A stretch of DNA of 64,000 nt. Origin: Streptomyces bambusae. GTDB taxonomy: Bacteria; Actinomycetota; Actinomycetes; Streptomycetales; Streptomycetaceae. The notes under the pieces are model-generated. The model searched no databases, was not told the DNA's origin, and saw only the letters and a list, made by a program, of their open reading frames with translations. Within the stretch, counting starts at the first letter, position 1; every line of letters begins with the position of its first letter. Where the stretch lies: assembly GCF_020532645.1 (NCBI RefSeq), contig NZ_JAJAUZ010000042.1, positions 1 to 64,000 of the forward strand, read 5' to 3'. A program made the translations under genes and the position numbers. Positions 57,137 through 64,000 of this stretch are shown here, piece by piece.

Positions 57137-57634
57137 TCAAACTGGCCGACCGCTTTCCTCGTCCGGCGTCTCCTCCGGGCCGTATTCGTCGCCGAATCCG
57201 GCGGCCACCGGGTGCGGCGGCAGGCCCTCCAGCTCGCGCACCCGCTCGATGACCTCGCTGATGGACTTGAGGCTCTTGGGCGACAGGCCGGCGGTACGCA
57301 GGGCGACCCGCTGGACCTGGGCCTCCCGCAGGGCCGCCAGCAGCTCCAGCTCCGCGTTGACCGTCTCGGTGACGTGGTCGTCGAAGAAGTAGGCCGGCGG
57401 TACCCCGAAGAAGCGGGCGAGGCCCTCCAGGTGGCGGAGCGTGGGGTTGTCGCGCTGCCCCTTGCGGAGCAGCCAGATGTAGCTGCCCGAGATCGGGACG
57501 CCGGCGGCCGTGATGGCGCGGGCGACCTCTTCCGTCGTATACGGCCCGCGGCCGGCCGGGACTGTGGTGCTGAACAGGCGGTTCAGCTTGAAAGCCAGGC
57601 CATTGGGGGGACCGCTGTCCGGGTCGTCGGTCAT
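57137..57634 (-). CDS. EspR-like XRE-family DNA-binding regulator
   Basis: A 165-residue regulator. Residues 12-90 (AFKLNRLFSTTVPAGRGPYT, SGSYIWLLRKGQRDNPTLRH, LARFFGVPPAYFFDD) align well, from memory, with M. tuberculosis EspR, including the RLNRLF start and the PGRGP turn before the HTH. The C-terminal helical part (NAELELLAALREAQVQRVAL, LSPKSLKSISEVIERVREL) corresponds to the EspR dimerisation domain. EspR is a nucleoid-associated regulator of ESX-1 and cell-wall functions. Here the gene is followed by ImmA/IrrE and 7-TM genes. ATG at 57634 has GGAGG ten bases upstream. It is divergent from the LAL regulator, with a 409-bp shared region. Confidence 0.82.
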   Translation of the reverse strand: MTDDPDSGPPNGLAFKLNRLFSTTVPAGRGPYTTEEVARAITAAGVPISGSYIWLLRKGQRDNPTLRHLEGLARFFGVPPAYFFDDHVTETVNAELELLAALREAQVQRVALRTAGLSPKSLKSISEVIERVRELEGLPPHPVAAGFGDEYGPEETPDEESGRPV

Positions 57635-57715
57635 CAAGCGTGGGCCTCCGTCGTCGTCCGGATATCGTAGCGTTCCACTGGTGTTGATACCGGGGTTCGG
57701 CGGATCCAACATGAG

Positions 57716-57745
57716 TTGACTCGAATATGCGGCCGCGGTTAGCCT
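57716..57745 (+). promoter_or_regulatory. Promoter toward the LAL regulator
   Basis: TTGACT (57716-57721) and TAGCCT (57740-57745) are separated by 18 bp, a good vegetative promoter. It gives a long leader of about 290 nt before the ATG at 58044. The rest of 57635-58043 holds no gene; it must also contain the leftward promoter of the EspR-like gene (TACGAT near 57664-57669 on the minus strand is a possible -10). Confidence 0.55.
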
Positions 57746-58043
57746 CGCCGGGTCGGATCCGGTGGTAGCGCGCCTCGCGAAGTCCCGCACCGGAAGGCCA
57801 GTTGACACATGGGCCGGGTGGCGCCGACCGCCCCCGGAGCCCGTATTCCGTCTCTCGATCCCGATCACCGGGCGGGCAGGCCGGAAACCGGTGCGCAGCG
57901 TTGCGGACCGCACCCGCCGCCCCGCCCTCCCTGCCACGACGGCAGCGCAGGTCCGCCACTCCGGCAGGTGGCGAAAGCCGGACCTGCGAGCCTGCTGCCG
58001 CCGCGTACGAAGTGCGAAACACCCAAGAGTCCAGGGGGAAACC

Positions 58044-60944
58044 ATGGGTAGCGTGCCGACGCATTCGATCACCGTCGAGTCCGGGGGAGGTGGCCGGCGC
58101 GGGACCCCACCGACCGCCGTGCCCGAACGCGCGGCTCACTTAGAGGTCCTGCTGGACCTGTTCCGCGACGCCCTCGGCGGTGCCAGCCGGGTGGGCGTCC
58201 TCTCGGGGCCGGTCGGCAGCGGCAAGACCGAACTCCTCAGCGCGCTCTCGGGCCACGCCGCCGAAGCCGGCGCGCGCGTCCTGACCGCCACCGCCTCCCG
58301 CCTGGAGCAGGCCGTTCCGTTCGCTCTGCTGGCCCAGCTCTTCCACGCTTCCGGCATGGCCCCCACCTTCACCGGTCCCATCGCCGCCTGGGTCGCCGAG
58401 GCCCAGGCCGCCACGGCCACAGGCGCCCGCCCCGGTGACGACGGCGGTGATGTCGCCCCTGCCGCCTTCCACGGCATGTGCATGGCCCTGCTGGACCTGG
58501 TCGGACACCTCGACGGTCCGCTCCTCATCGGCGTGGACGACGCCCAGTTCGCCGACCTCGCCTCGCTGCGCTGCCTGTCGTTCGTCGTACGGCGGCTGCG
58601 TTCGGCCCCCCTGCTGGTGCTGCTGAACGAGTCCCTGCACACCCGCTGGCCCGCCACCCTCTCCCAGGCCGAGCTGCCCGCCCAGCCGGTGTCCCGCCAC
58701 CTCAGGCTCCCGCTGCTCTCCCCGCTCGGGGTCGAGAGCATGATGACCGAGCAGCTGGGCCCCCGCGTGGCGTCGGCGCTGGCCGCCGAGGCCTACGACG
58801 TCAGCGGCGGCAACCCCCTGCTCGTCCGGGGCCTCATCGAGGACAACCGCTACACCGTGCCGCCGCGCACACCCGTCTTCCGCGTCGGCGCCGCCTTCAG
58901 CAAGGCGCTGATCGGCTGCGTCTACCGCTACGAGCCGGAGGTCCGGCACGTCGCCCGACGGCTCGCCCTGCTCGACGAGGCACCACCGCTGCACGTCCTC
59001 GCCAAGCTCGCCGGACTCGATGCGGACAACACCGCCCAGACCGTCAACCTGTTACGGGAGACCGGCCTGCTCTCCAACGGTCTGCTGCGCCACCCGCAGG
59101 CCGCCGCCGCCCTCCTCGGCGGAATGACGACCGGAGAGCGGTTCGCCCTCCACACCCACACCGCCAACGAACTGTTCAAGAACGGTTCCTCGGCCCTCAC
59201 CGTGGCCCGCCACCTGCTGGCCGCGGACCGCCTCGACAGCCAGTGCGCGATCCCCGTGCTGCACGAAGCGGCCGAGCAGGCCCTGGTCGACGGCGAGAGC
59301 CAGTTCGCCCTGGACTGCCTGCGGCTCGCCCACGAGCACGACGACGACGACCGGCGCCGGGCGGCCGGCGTCGCCATGCTCGTACGGGCGGCCTGGCGCA
59401 GCAGTCCGTACGCGGCCTACCGGCGGGTCCCCTCCCTCACCGAGAGCGGGATGGCCGGCATGCTCTCCGGCCCGCGCGTCTCGGCGGCCGTCGACGCCCA
59501 CCTCTGGTTCGGGCATCCGGACGAAGCCCACGCCCTCATCGAACGCGGCGCCCGGGAACCGGCGGCCGACGACGCCCTCGCCGCCTCCCACCTCGCGGCC
59601 TCCCGGCTCTGGCTGCACGCTCTCTACCCGGCGTGGAACTCCGACGCCGGCAGCACCGACGCGGCCGACCCCTGGGCCCTGGGCGTGTCGCCCGAACTCG
59701 GCGCCAAGCGACGGGCGGCCGCCATGCTCAGCGCCAACACCACGACCGGACCGGACACCGCTCTGGTCGCCGAGGCCCAGGAGATCCTGCGGAACCACCC
59801 GCTGGCAGACGACACCCTGCCCGCCCTGACCGTGGCGTTGCACACGCTCGTCCACGCCGAACGCACGGCCGAGGCCGGGGAGTGGGCCGAAAGGCTCGTC
59901 GGCGAGGCCCGGCGGCACTCCGCACCGCTGTGGGAGGCGCTCTTCCGCAGCGTACGGGCCGAGGTGCTGCTGCGCCGCGGCCGCCCGCACGCCGCCGAAC
60001 AGGAGGTCACGGAGGCGCTCGGCCTGCTGCCGGCCCGGAACTGGGGCATCTTCCTCGCCCTCCCCCTCGCCACCGTCCTGCAGGCCAACGCCCTCACCGG
60101 CAACGAGTCGCCCGTCGTCGAGGAGGCACAGGCCGCGCTGCCCGCCGCCGCCTTCGGCACCCCCCTCGGCATGCGGGTGCTCCGCGCCCGCGGACTCAAG
60201 GCCCTGGCGAACGGGCAGGCCGCGGCCGCGCTCGACGACTTCCTCGCCATGGGCGGGATCGCGGCCCGCTGCGGCACCGACAGCCCCGCCGTGGCGCCCT
60301 GGCGGACCGGCGCGGCGATGGCCTGCGTACGTCTCGGCGACCCCGACCGGGCGCGGAGCCTCGTCGAGGAGGAGTTGCGGATGGCCGGTGCCTGGTCCGG
60401 CCGCGAGACGGCGGCGGCCCTGCGGGTGCTCGCCGCGTGCAGCAGCGGCGGGGACATGCTCCGGCTGCTGGGCCGGGCCGCGGAGCAGTTGGAGGCCTGT
60501 GACGCCCCCGTCGAACTCGCCTTCGTCCTCCACGACCTGGGCTGGGCCCTCCAGGAGCACGGCCAGTACAGCAAGGGCAGACTGATGCTGCGCCGGGCCC
60601 GGCTGATGGCCGAGGAGGCCGGAGTCCGGCTCACCGCCCGCAGCGGTGCCCCGGCCGGTCAGGGCACCGACGATGCGGCTGCCGCCGACGAGCCGGCCGC
60701 GGGCGGCACCGAGGGCCGGCTGCGGTCCCTCAGCGATGCCGAACTCCGCGTCATGCACCTGGCGGTGGAGAGCCACAGCAACCGGCAGATCGCCAGCCAG
60801 TTGTTCGTCACGGTCAGCACGGTCGAGCAGCACCTCACACGGATCTACCGCAAGCTCGGCGTCAAGCGGCGCACCGACCTGGTCGAAGTCGTCCACGGTG
60901 CCGGTCTGCGGGCCGAGGCCCTGCGCACGCCCACGGCCTGCTGA
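58044..60944 (+). CDS. LAL (large ATP-binding LuxR-family) regulator with two TTA codons
   Basis: A 966-residue LAL protein, the class that activates polyketide and peptide antibiotic clusters. Walker A is GPVGSGKT (55-62), Walker B LLIGVDDAQFADLASL, and YDVSGGNPLLVRGLI the AAA/STAND sensor region. A long TPR-like middle follows, and a C-terminal LuxR HTH (about 890-955) has LSDAELRVMHLAVESHSNRQ, then FVTVSTVEQHLTRIYRKLGV. Leu33 (58140-58142) and Leu337 (59052-59054) are encoded by TTA, so full synthesis should need the bldA tRNA. AGGGGGAAACC precedes the ATG. The convergent neighbours are carrier-protein enzymes, so its target is probably a biosynthetic cluster to the right. Confidence 0.92.
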   Translation: MGSVPTHSITVESGGGGRRGTPPTAVPERAAHLEVLLDLFRDALGGASRVGVLSGPVGSGKTELLSALSGHAAEAGARVLTATASRLEQAVPFALLAQLFHASGMAPTFTGPIAAWVAEAQAATATGARPGDDGGDVAPAAFHGMCMALLDLVGHLDGPLLIGVDDAQFADLASLRCLSFVVRRLRSAPLLVLLNESLHTRWPATLSQAELPAQPVSRHLRLPLLSPLGVESMMTEQLGPRVASALAAEAYDVSGGNPLLVRGLIEDNRYTVPPRTPVFRVGAAFSKALIGCVYRYEPEVRHVARRLALLDEAPPLHVLAKLAGLDADNTAQTVNLLRETGLLSNGLLRHPQAAAALLGGMTTGERFALHTHTANELFKNGSSALTVARHLLAADRLDSQCAIPVLHEAAEQALVDGESQFALDCLRLAHEHDDDDRRRAAGVAMLVRAAWRSSPYAAYRRVPSLTESGMAGMLSGPRVSAAVDAHLWFGHPDEAHALIERGAREPAADDALAASHLAASRLWLHALYPAWNSDAGSTDAADPWALGVSPELGAKRRAAAMLSANTTTGPDTALVAEAQEILRNHPLADDTLPALTVALHTLVHAERTAEAGEWAERLVGEARRHSAPLWEALFRSVRAEVLLRRGRPHAAEQEVTEALGLLPARNWGIFLALPLATVLQANALTGNESPVVEEAQAALPAAAFGTPLGMRVLRARGLKALANGQAAAALDDFLAMGGIAARCGTDSPAVAPWRTGAAMACVRLGDPDRARSLVEEELRMAGAWSGRETAAALRVLAACSSGGDMLRLLGRAAEQLEACDAPVELAFVLHDLGWALQEHGQYSKGRLMLRRARLMAEEAGVRLTARSGAPAGQGTDDAAAADEPAAGGTEGRLRSLSDAELRVMHLAVESHSNRQIASQLFVTVSTVEQHLTRIYRKLGVKRRTDLVEVVHGAGLRAEALRTPTAC

Positions 60945-60959
60945 GCAGCGGCCGGCCAC

Positions 60960-61008
60960 GGGCGGTCCGGCGGGCGGGGGATGTCAGCCCCGGCCCGCCG
61001 GACCGCCC
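60960..61008. terminator. 16-bp stem hairpin at the LAL/PPTase convergence
   Basis: GGGCGGTCCGGCGGGC (60960-60975) pairs exactly with GCCCGCCGGACCGCCC (60993-61008). The right arm encodes the last residues of the PPTase, whose stop codon lies in the loop. It follows the LAL stop by 15 bp and should terminate that transcript. Confidence 0.78.
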
Positions 61009-61685
61009 GCCGCGCGTTCACGGGCCGGGTTGACCACCGCCACCGCCGTCGCCACCAACCCGCCGTCCGCACACCACATGCCGCTCAGGTGCTGGAGCCG
61101 TACGCCCGACACCTCCGGGGCGGGCACGAGCAGCCTGGCCCGGAACCTGCCACCGCGCGGATCGATCTCCACCCGGGCGTCACCGAACTCCAGGATCCGC
61201 CGGGCCAGCGGATACCAGGCCTTGTACGCGCTCTCCTTGGCGCTGAACAGCACCCGGTCCCATGCCGTCCCCGGGTGCCGGGCGGCGAGGTCGGCCAGCA
61301 TCCGGCGTTCCTCGGGCAGCGTCACGGTCTCCCGCACCCCGGGTTCCAGGGCCTCGTGCGGCTCCGCGTCGATCCCCAGGCCCAGCACCTCGCTGCGCCG
61401 CGCCACCGCCGCGGCCCGGAACCCCGCGGTGTGCGTCATGCTGCCCACCACACCCTGCGGCCACTGCGGGTCGCCGCCGGCACCCGCCAGCAGCGGCCAG
61501 TCCGCCGGGCCGCCCAGCCTGCCCAGGGCCTGGCGGGCGCAGTGCCGCACGGTCGTGTACTCGCGCCGGCGCGGTTCCACCGAGTGCGCCACGGCCGCCC
61601 GTTCGGGGGGCAGCAGCCGGGCCTCGGGCGGGTCCCCGTACGCCTCGGCGGTGGCGGCGGCCGCGGGCAGCAGCATTTCGATCAC
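60984..61685 (-). CDS. 4'-phosphopantetheinyl transferase (PptT/EntD type)
   Basis: A 233-residue PPTase that converts apo acyl or peptidyl carrier proteins to the holo form using CoA. SMTHTAGFRAAAVA is the CoA-binding His region, LGLGIDAEP holds the magnesium-binding Asp106 and Glu108, and FSAKESAYKAWYP the third motif (Lys150, Glu151, Lys155). The N-terminal EVEPRRREYTTVRHCAR-like segment is of the EntD/PptT subtype. GTG at 61685 overlaps the stop of the phosphoesterase gene (GTGA) and has GAGGAG upstream. It is the third gene of the thioesterase-phosphoesterase-PPTase operon. Confidence 0.92.
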   Translation of the reverse strand: MIEMLLPAAAATAEAYGDPPEARLLPPERAAVAHSVEPRRREYTTVRHCARQALGRLGGPADWPLLAGAGGDPQWPQGVVGSMTHTAGFRAAAVARRSEVLGLGIDAEPHEALEPGVRETVTLPEERRMLADLAARHPGTAWDRVLFSAKESAYKAWYPLARRILEFGDARVEIDPRGGRFRARLLVPAPEVSGVRLQHLSGMWCADGGLVATAVAVVNPARERAAGGPAGRG

Positions 61686-62560
61686 GGTACGGACTCCTCG
61701 TCAGGGACGGCGGGTCCCGCGCGGCCCGCCCGGTGGTTCAGGAGCACGGGCCGGGGCCGGGCGGGCGGTCCGGGCCGGGAGCGCCACTCCCGCGGGTAGC
61801 CGAGCGACACCTCCTGGAAGGGCACCCCGTCGACGGCGAGGGTGCGCGGGATGTGCAGATGGCCGTGGACCACCGCCGCGGCGTTGAACCGGGTGTGCCA
61901 GTCGGCCGTCCGCTCCGTGCCGCACCACAGGGCGAACTCCGGATGCCTCAGAACCCGGGTGGGTTCGCGCACCAGGGGGTGGTGGTTCACCAGGACCGTC
62001 GGCGCGCCGTCCAGGGCGGCGAGCCGCGCCTCGCTGTAGGCGACCCGGGCCTGGCACCAGGCCCCCCGGCCCGGGTACGGATCGGGATGCAGCAGGAACT
62101 CGTCCGTGCACACGACCCCGGCCGCCTCCGCCCGGGCCAGGGCGTCCGCGGCGCTCACCGCCCCCGGCGGGCGGAAGGAGTAGTCGTAGAGGACGAACAG
62201 CGGAGCGACCACCACCCGGCGGCCGTCCGCCTGCCACACCGGGTACGGGTCCTCCGGCGTGTGGACGCCCAGACCCCGGCAGAGGTCGACCAGTTCCCGG
62301 TAGCGGGCCTCGCCGCGGGAGCGCACCGGATCCTCGGGGTGCGTCCACAGCTCGTGGTTGCCGGGTACCCAGACCACGGTGCGGAACCGGTCCCTCAGCA
62401 GCGCGAGCGCCCAGGCCACCTCTGCGTACGTCTCGCTGACGTCGCCGGCCACCAGCAGCCAGTCCCCCTCGGAGCCGGGCCGGATGCCTTCGACCAGCCG
62501 CCGGTTCTCGGCGTGCCCGATGTGCAGGTCCCCGATGGCCAGCAGCGCGCCGCCGGTCAC
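61682..62560 (-). CDS. Metallophosphoesterase, PptH-like phosphopantetheinyl hydrolase candidate
   Basis: A 292-residue calcineurin-like phosphoesterase with every metal motif: GDLHIGH (Asp11, His13), AGDVSE (Asp40), GNHE (Asn68, His69), VNHHPL and VHGHLH. It has no signal peptide. It overlaps the PPTase gene by 4 bp and the thioesterase by 4 bp. In M. tuberculosis, PptH (Rv2795c), a phosphoesterase that removes phosphopantetheine from carrier proteins, is encoded beside the PPTase PptT. The gene pairing and fold here are the same, so I infer the same activity, opposing the PPTase. Other substrates remain possible. Confidence 0.82.
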   Translation of the reverse strand: MTGGALLAIGDLHIGHAENRRLVEGIRPGSEGDWLLVAGDVSETYAEVAWALALLRDRFRTVVWVPGNHELWTHPEDPVRSRGEARYRELVDLCRGLGVHTPEDPYPVWQADGRRVVVAPLFVLYDYSFRPPGAVSAADALARAEAAGVVCTDEFLLHPDPYPGRGAWCQARVAYSEARLAALDGAPTVLVNHHPLVREPTRVLRHPEFALWCGTERTADWHTRFNAAAVVHGHLHIPRTLAVDGVPFQEVSLGYPREWRSRPGPPARPRPVLLNHRAGRAGPAVPDEESVP

Positions 62561-63330
62561 GGCGCGGAGCCGGCCGGGGACCCGGTCACGGCGTCGATCG
62601 CGGCGGCGACCGCACCGACCTGCCGGTCCAGGTAGAAGTGACCGCCCGGGAACACCCGCAGGTCGCTGCCCCGGGTGGTGTGCGCGTCCCAGGCGGCGGC
62701 CTCCGCCACGGGGGTCACCGGGTCCCGGTCGCCCACCAGCACGGACACCGGGCAGGTGACCCGGGCTCCGGGCGCGGCCCGGTAGGTCTCCACGGCCCGG
62801 TAGTCGGCCCGTATCACCGGCAGTACCAGGTCGCGCAGTTCCGGGTCGTCGAAGACGGACCGCTCCGTGCCGCCCAGCCGGACCATCTCGTCGACCAGTC
62901 CGGCGTCGTCGCGGAGGTGCACGGTCTCCTCGCGGACGACGGACGGGGCCCGGCGTGCCGACACGAACAGTCGGGCGGGGCCCGCGGGGGCCAGCTGCTC
63001 GAAGCGCCGGGCCACCTCGAAGGCGACGACCGCGCCGAGGCTGTGGCCGAAGAACACGAACGGGGGCTCCAGTTCGCGGCGCAGTGCCGCGAAGGCGGCG
63101 TCCGCGAGTTCCGGCACCCCGGCCGGAAACGGTTCGCTGCGCCGGTCCTGCCGCCCCGGGTACTGGACGGCGACGGTGTCGATGCGGGCCGGCAGGGCCA
63201 GGGCGAGCGGGCGGAACCAGCCCGCGGAACCGCCGGCGTGCGGGAAGCAGACCAGCCGTACGGTGGGCCGGGGGCCGGCAGGGGTCAGCCGGCGGAGCCA
63301 GGACTCGCCGGTGGCAGTGCGCTGGGACAT
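62557..63330 (-). CDS. Type II thioesterase
   Basis: A 257-residue alpha/beta hydrolase of the TEII/GrsT family, which frees stalled or wrongly primed acyl groups from PKS and NRPS carrier proteins. LVCFPHAGGSAGWFRPLA and VAVQYPGRQDRRSEP open the fold. The catalytic triad is Ser97 in FFGHSLGAVVAFE, Asp203 in VGDRDPVTP and His231 in PGGHFYLD. VSARRAPS is typical of this family. ATG at 63330 is chosen over the long upstream frame, which is low-complexity; GGTGA is a modest ribosome site. First gene of the three-gene operon, after the MFS terminator. Confidence 0.92.
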   Translation of the reverse strand: MSQRTATGESWLRRLTPAGPRPTVRLVCFPHAGGSAGWFRPLALALPARIDTVAVQYPGRQDRRSEPFPAGVPELADAAFAALRRELEPPFVFFGHSLGAVVAFEVARRFEQLAPAGPARLFVSARRAPSVVREETVHLRDDAGLVDEMVRLGGTERSVFDDPELRDLVLPVIRADYRAVETYRAAPGARVTCPVSVLVGDRDPVTPVAEAAAWDAHTTRGSDLRVFPGGHFYLDRQVGAVAAAIDAVTGSPAGSAP

Positions 63331-63473
63331 GAGTTCACCAAGTCGGGAGGGACGGGCGGGCGGTGTCGGGCGGCCGGAGCGCTGCTCCGAGGGGGCCTGC
63401 ACGGCGGGCGGGCCGGTGACGAAGGCCCCGGGCCCGGACCGTGGAACGCGGTGGCCGGGGACCCGGGGCGGGG

Positions 63474-63513
63474 GGTTCATGACCGGTGCCGGGGGTTACA
63501 CCGGCCATGAACC
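63474..63513 (-). terminator. Terminator between MFS gene and thioesterase operon
   Basis: GGTTCATG A CCGGTG pairs with CACCGG C CATGAACC around a 10-base loop, a 14-bp stem with one mismatch, 15 bp beyond the stop of the leftward MFS gene. It precedes the thioesterase by about 140 bp. Confidence 0.82.
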
Positions 63514-63528
63514 GTTCGGGGGGTCCGG

Positions 63529-64000
63529 TCAGATGTTGACCCGGACCTCGTCGGGCAGCCCCTCGGCCGCCGGGGCGGGCGCCGGAGCAGCGGCCTTGAG
63601 GGTGAAGGCGAGCAGACCGCCGATGACCGAGGCGGCACCGCCGATCCACATCGCGGTGCGCAGGCCGTCCGCGACGTCCGCCACGGCCGGGGCCGCGCCC
63701 GCGTCGCCGGAGAGGCTCGCGGTGGCGATGGCGACCAGGACGGCGAGGCCGGCCGCGCCGCCGATCTGCTGGGAGGTGCTGGCCAGGGCCGAGGCGATGC
63801 CGGCCTCCTGAGGGGCGACACCCGAGGCGGCGCAGGCGAACATCGCCGGGAAGGTGACACCGCCGCCGATGCCCCAGACCACGAGGCCGGGCAGCAGGGC
63901 CCAGAAGGAGGCCTCGGTCGACATCGCGACGGCGAGCACGATCATGCCGATGCCGTTGACCGCCATGCCGAAGAACAGGGTGCCCTTCGCGCCCCACTTG
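63529..64000 (-). CDS. MFS exporter, DHA2 type (C-terminal part, runs off the window)
   Basis: Only the last 157 or so residues are present; the frame is open to the right edge (KWGAKGTLFFGMAVNGIGM). Four hydrophobic helices occur: MAVNGIGMIVLAVAMS, LPGLVVWGIGGGVTFPAMF, GAAGLAVLVAIAT and TAMWIGGAASVIGGLLAF. Between them is SGVAPQEAGIASALASTSQQIGGA, the conserved segment of 14-TM EmrB/QacA-like drug exporters. A Pro/Ala-rich tail ends it. Next to TEII, PPTase and a LAL regulator it is likely a product exporter or self-resistance pump. Confidence 0.82.
   Translation of the reverse strand, partial: KWGAKGTLFFGMAVNGIGMIVLAVAMSTEASFWALLPGLVVWGIGGGVTFPAMFACAASGVAPQEAGIASALASTSQQIGGAAGLAVLVAIATASLSGDAGAAPAVADVADGLRTAMWIGGAASVIGGLLAFTLKAAAPAPAPAAEGLPDEVRVNI

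Noticed and set aside
57137..57634. Classic BldB/DUF397-partnered Streptomyces XRE regulator
   Set aside because: No DUF397 gene is adjacent, and the sequence matches the EspR arrangement (N-terminal HTH plus helical dimerisation tail) much better than the Scr1/WhiJ type.

Overview
The window is very GC-rich actinobacterial DNA and almost certainly comes from a Streptomyces or close relative. The evidence is the codon usage, frequent GTG starts, futalosine-route menaquinone genes (mqnB, mqnD), a c-di-AMP riboswitch in front of an NlpC/P60 hydrolase, a Nur-type operator in front of nikABCDE, TTA (bldA) codons in a LAL regulator, and the DUF2771, DUF5999 and DUF6545 families. I found no rRNA, tRNA, insertion sequence, phage or CRISPR array.

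1-9.9 kb: low-complexity DNA and a 38-bp tandem repeat, then an MFS exporter, an HD phosphohydrolase, cutC, a 0.55-kb field of GC-rich intergenic repeats, the RNA polymerase-recycling motor helR with a 21-bp tandem repeat upstream, a GT87-like membrane protein with an internal PYGDL repeat, the XPB-type repair helicase and a DUF4291 protein. 9.9-19.4 kb: a helicase-associated protein, a membrane protein divergent from it, a second repeat field, an HAD phosphatase, a cold-shock protein, the operon DUF2771-mqnB-mqnD, a suspicious poly-G tract, and an NlpC/P60 hydrolase behind a ydaO-type riboswitch.

19.4-38.3 kb: complete urease operon ureABCFGD (no ureE), secreted tripeptidyl aminopeptidase, PlsC-type acyltransferase, ctaG, pfkA, murT-gatD (lipid II amidation), def, a TetR regulator divergent from an acyl-CoA dehydrogenase, an SRPBCC protein, a DUF5999/30-residue-peptide pair, an NB-ARC ATPase and a fibronectin-III lipoprotein. 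38.4-55.2 kb: Nur-box-controlled nickel ABC importer nikABCDE, several secreted or lipidated proteins of unknown role, a sugar kinase of the BadF type, recQ and a long-form GAPDH.

55.2-64 kb: a regulatory island followed by what looks like the edge of a biosynthetic cluster. An EspR-like DNA-binding protein, a 12-codon leader ORF, an ImmA/IrrE metallopeptidase and a 7-TM DUF6545 protein run leftward. Divergent from them is a LAL/LuxR activator with two TTA codons. Facing it are an operon of type II thioesterase, PptH-like phosphoesterase and PptT-like phosphopantetheinyl transferase, then an MFS exporter that runs off the right edge.

Functional links: NikABCDE supplies the nickel that urease needs. 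MurT-GatD, the NlpC/P60 enzyme and c-di-AMP sensing all concern the cell wall. The PPTase/hydrolase/thioesterase trio looks like carrier-protein maintenance for a PKS or NRPS outside the window. The least understood unit, and the best candidate for an undescribed system, is the EspR-like/ImmA/7-TM module at 55.2-57.6 kb.
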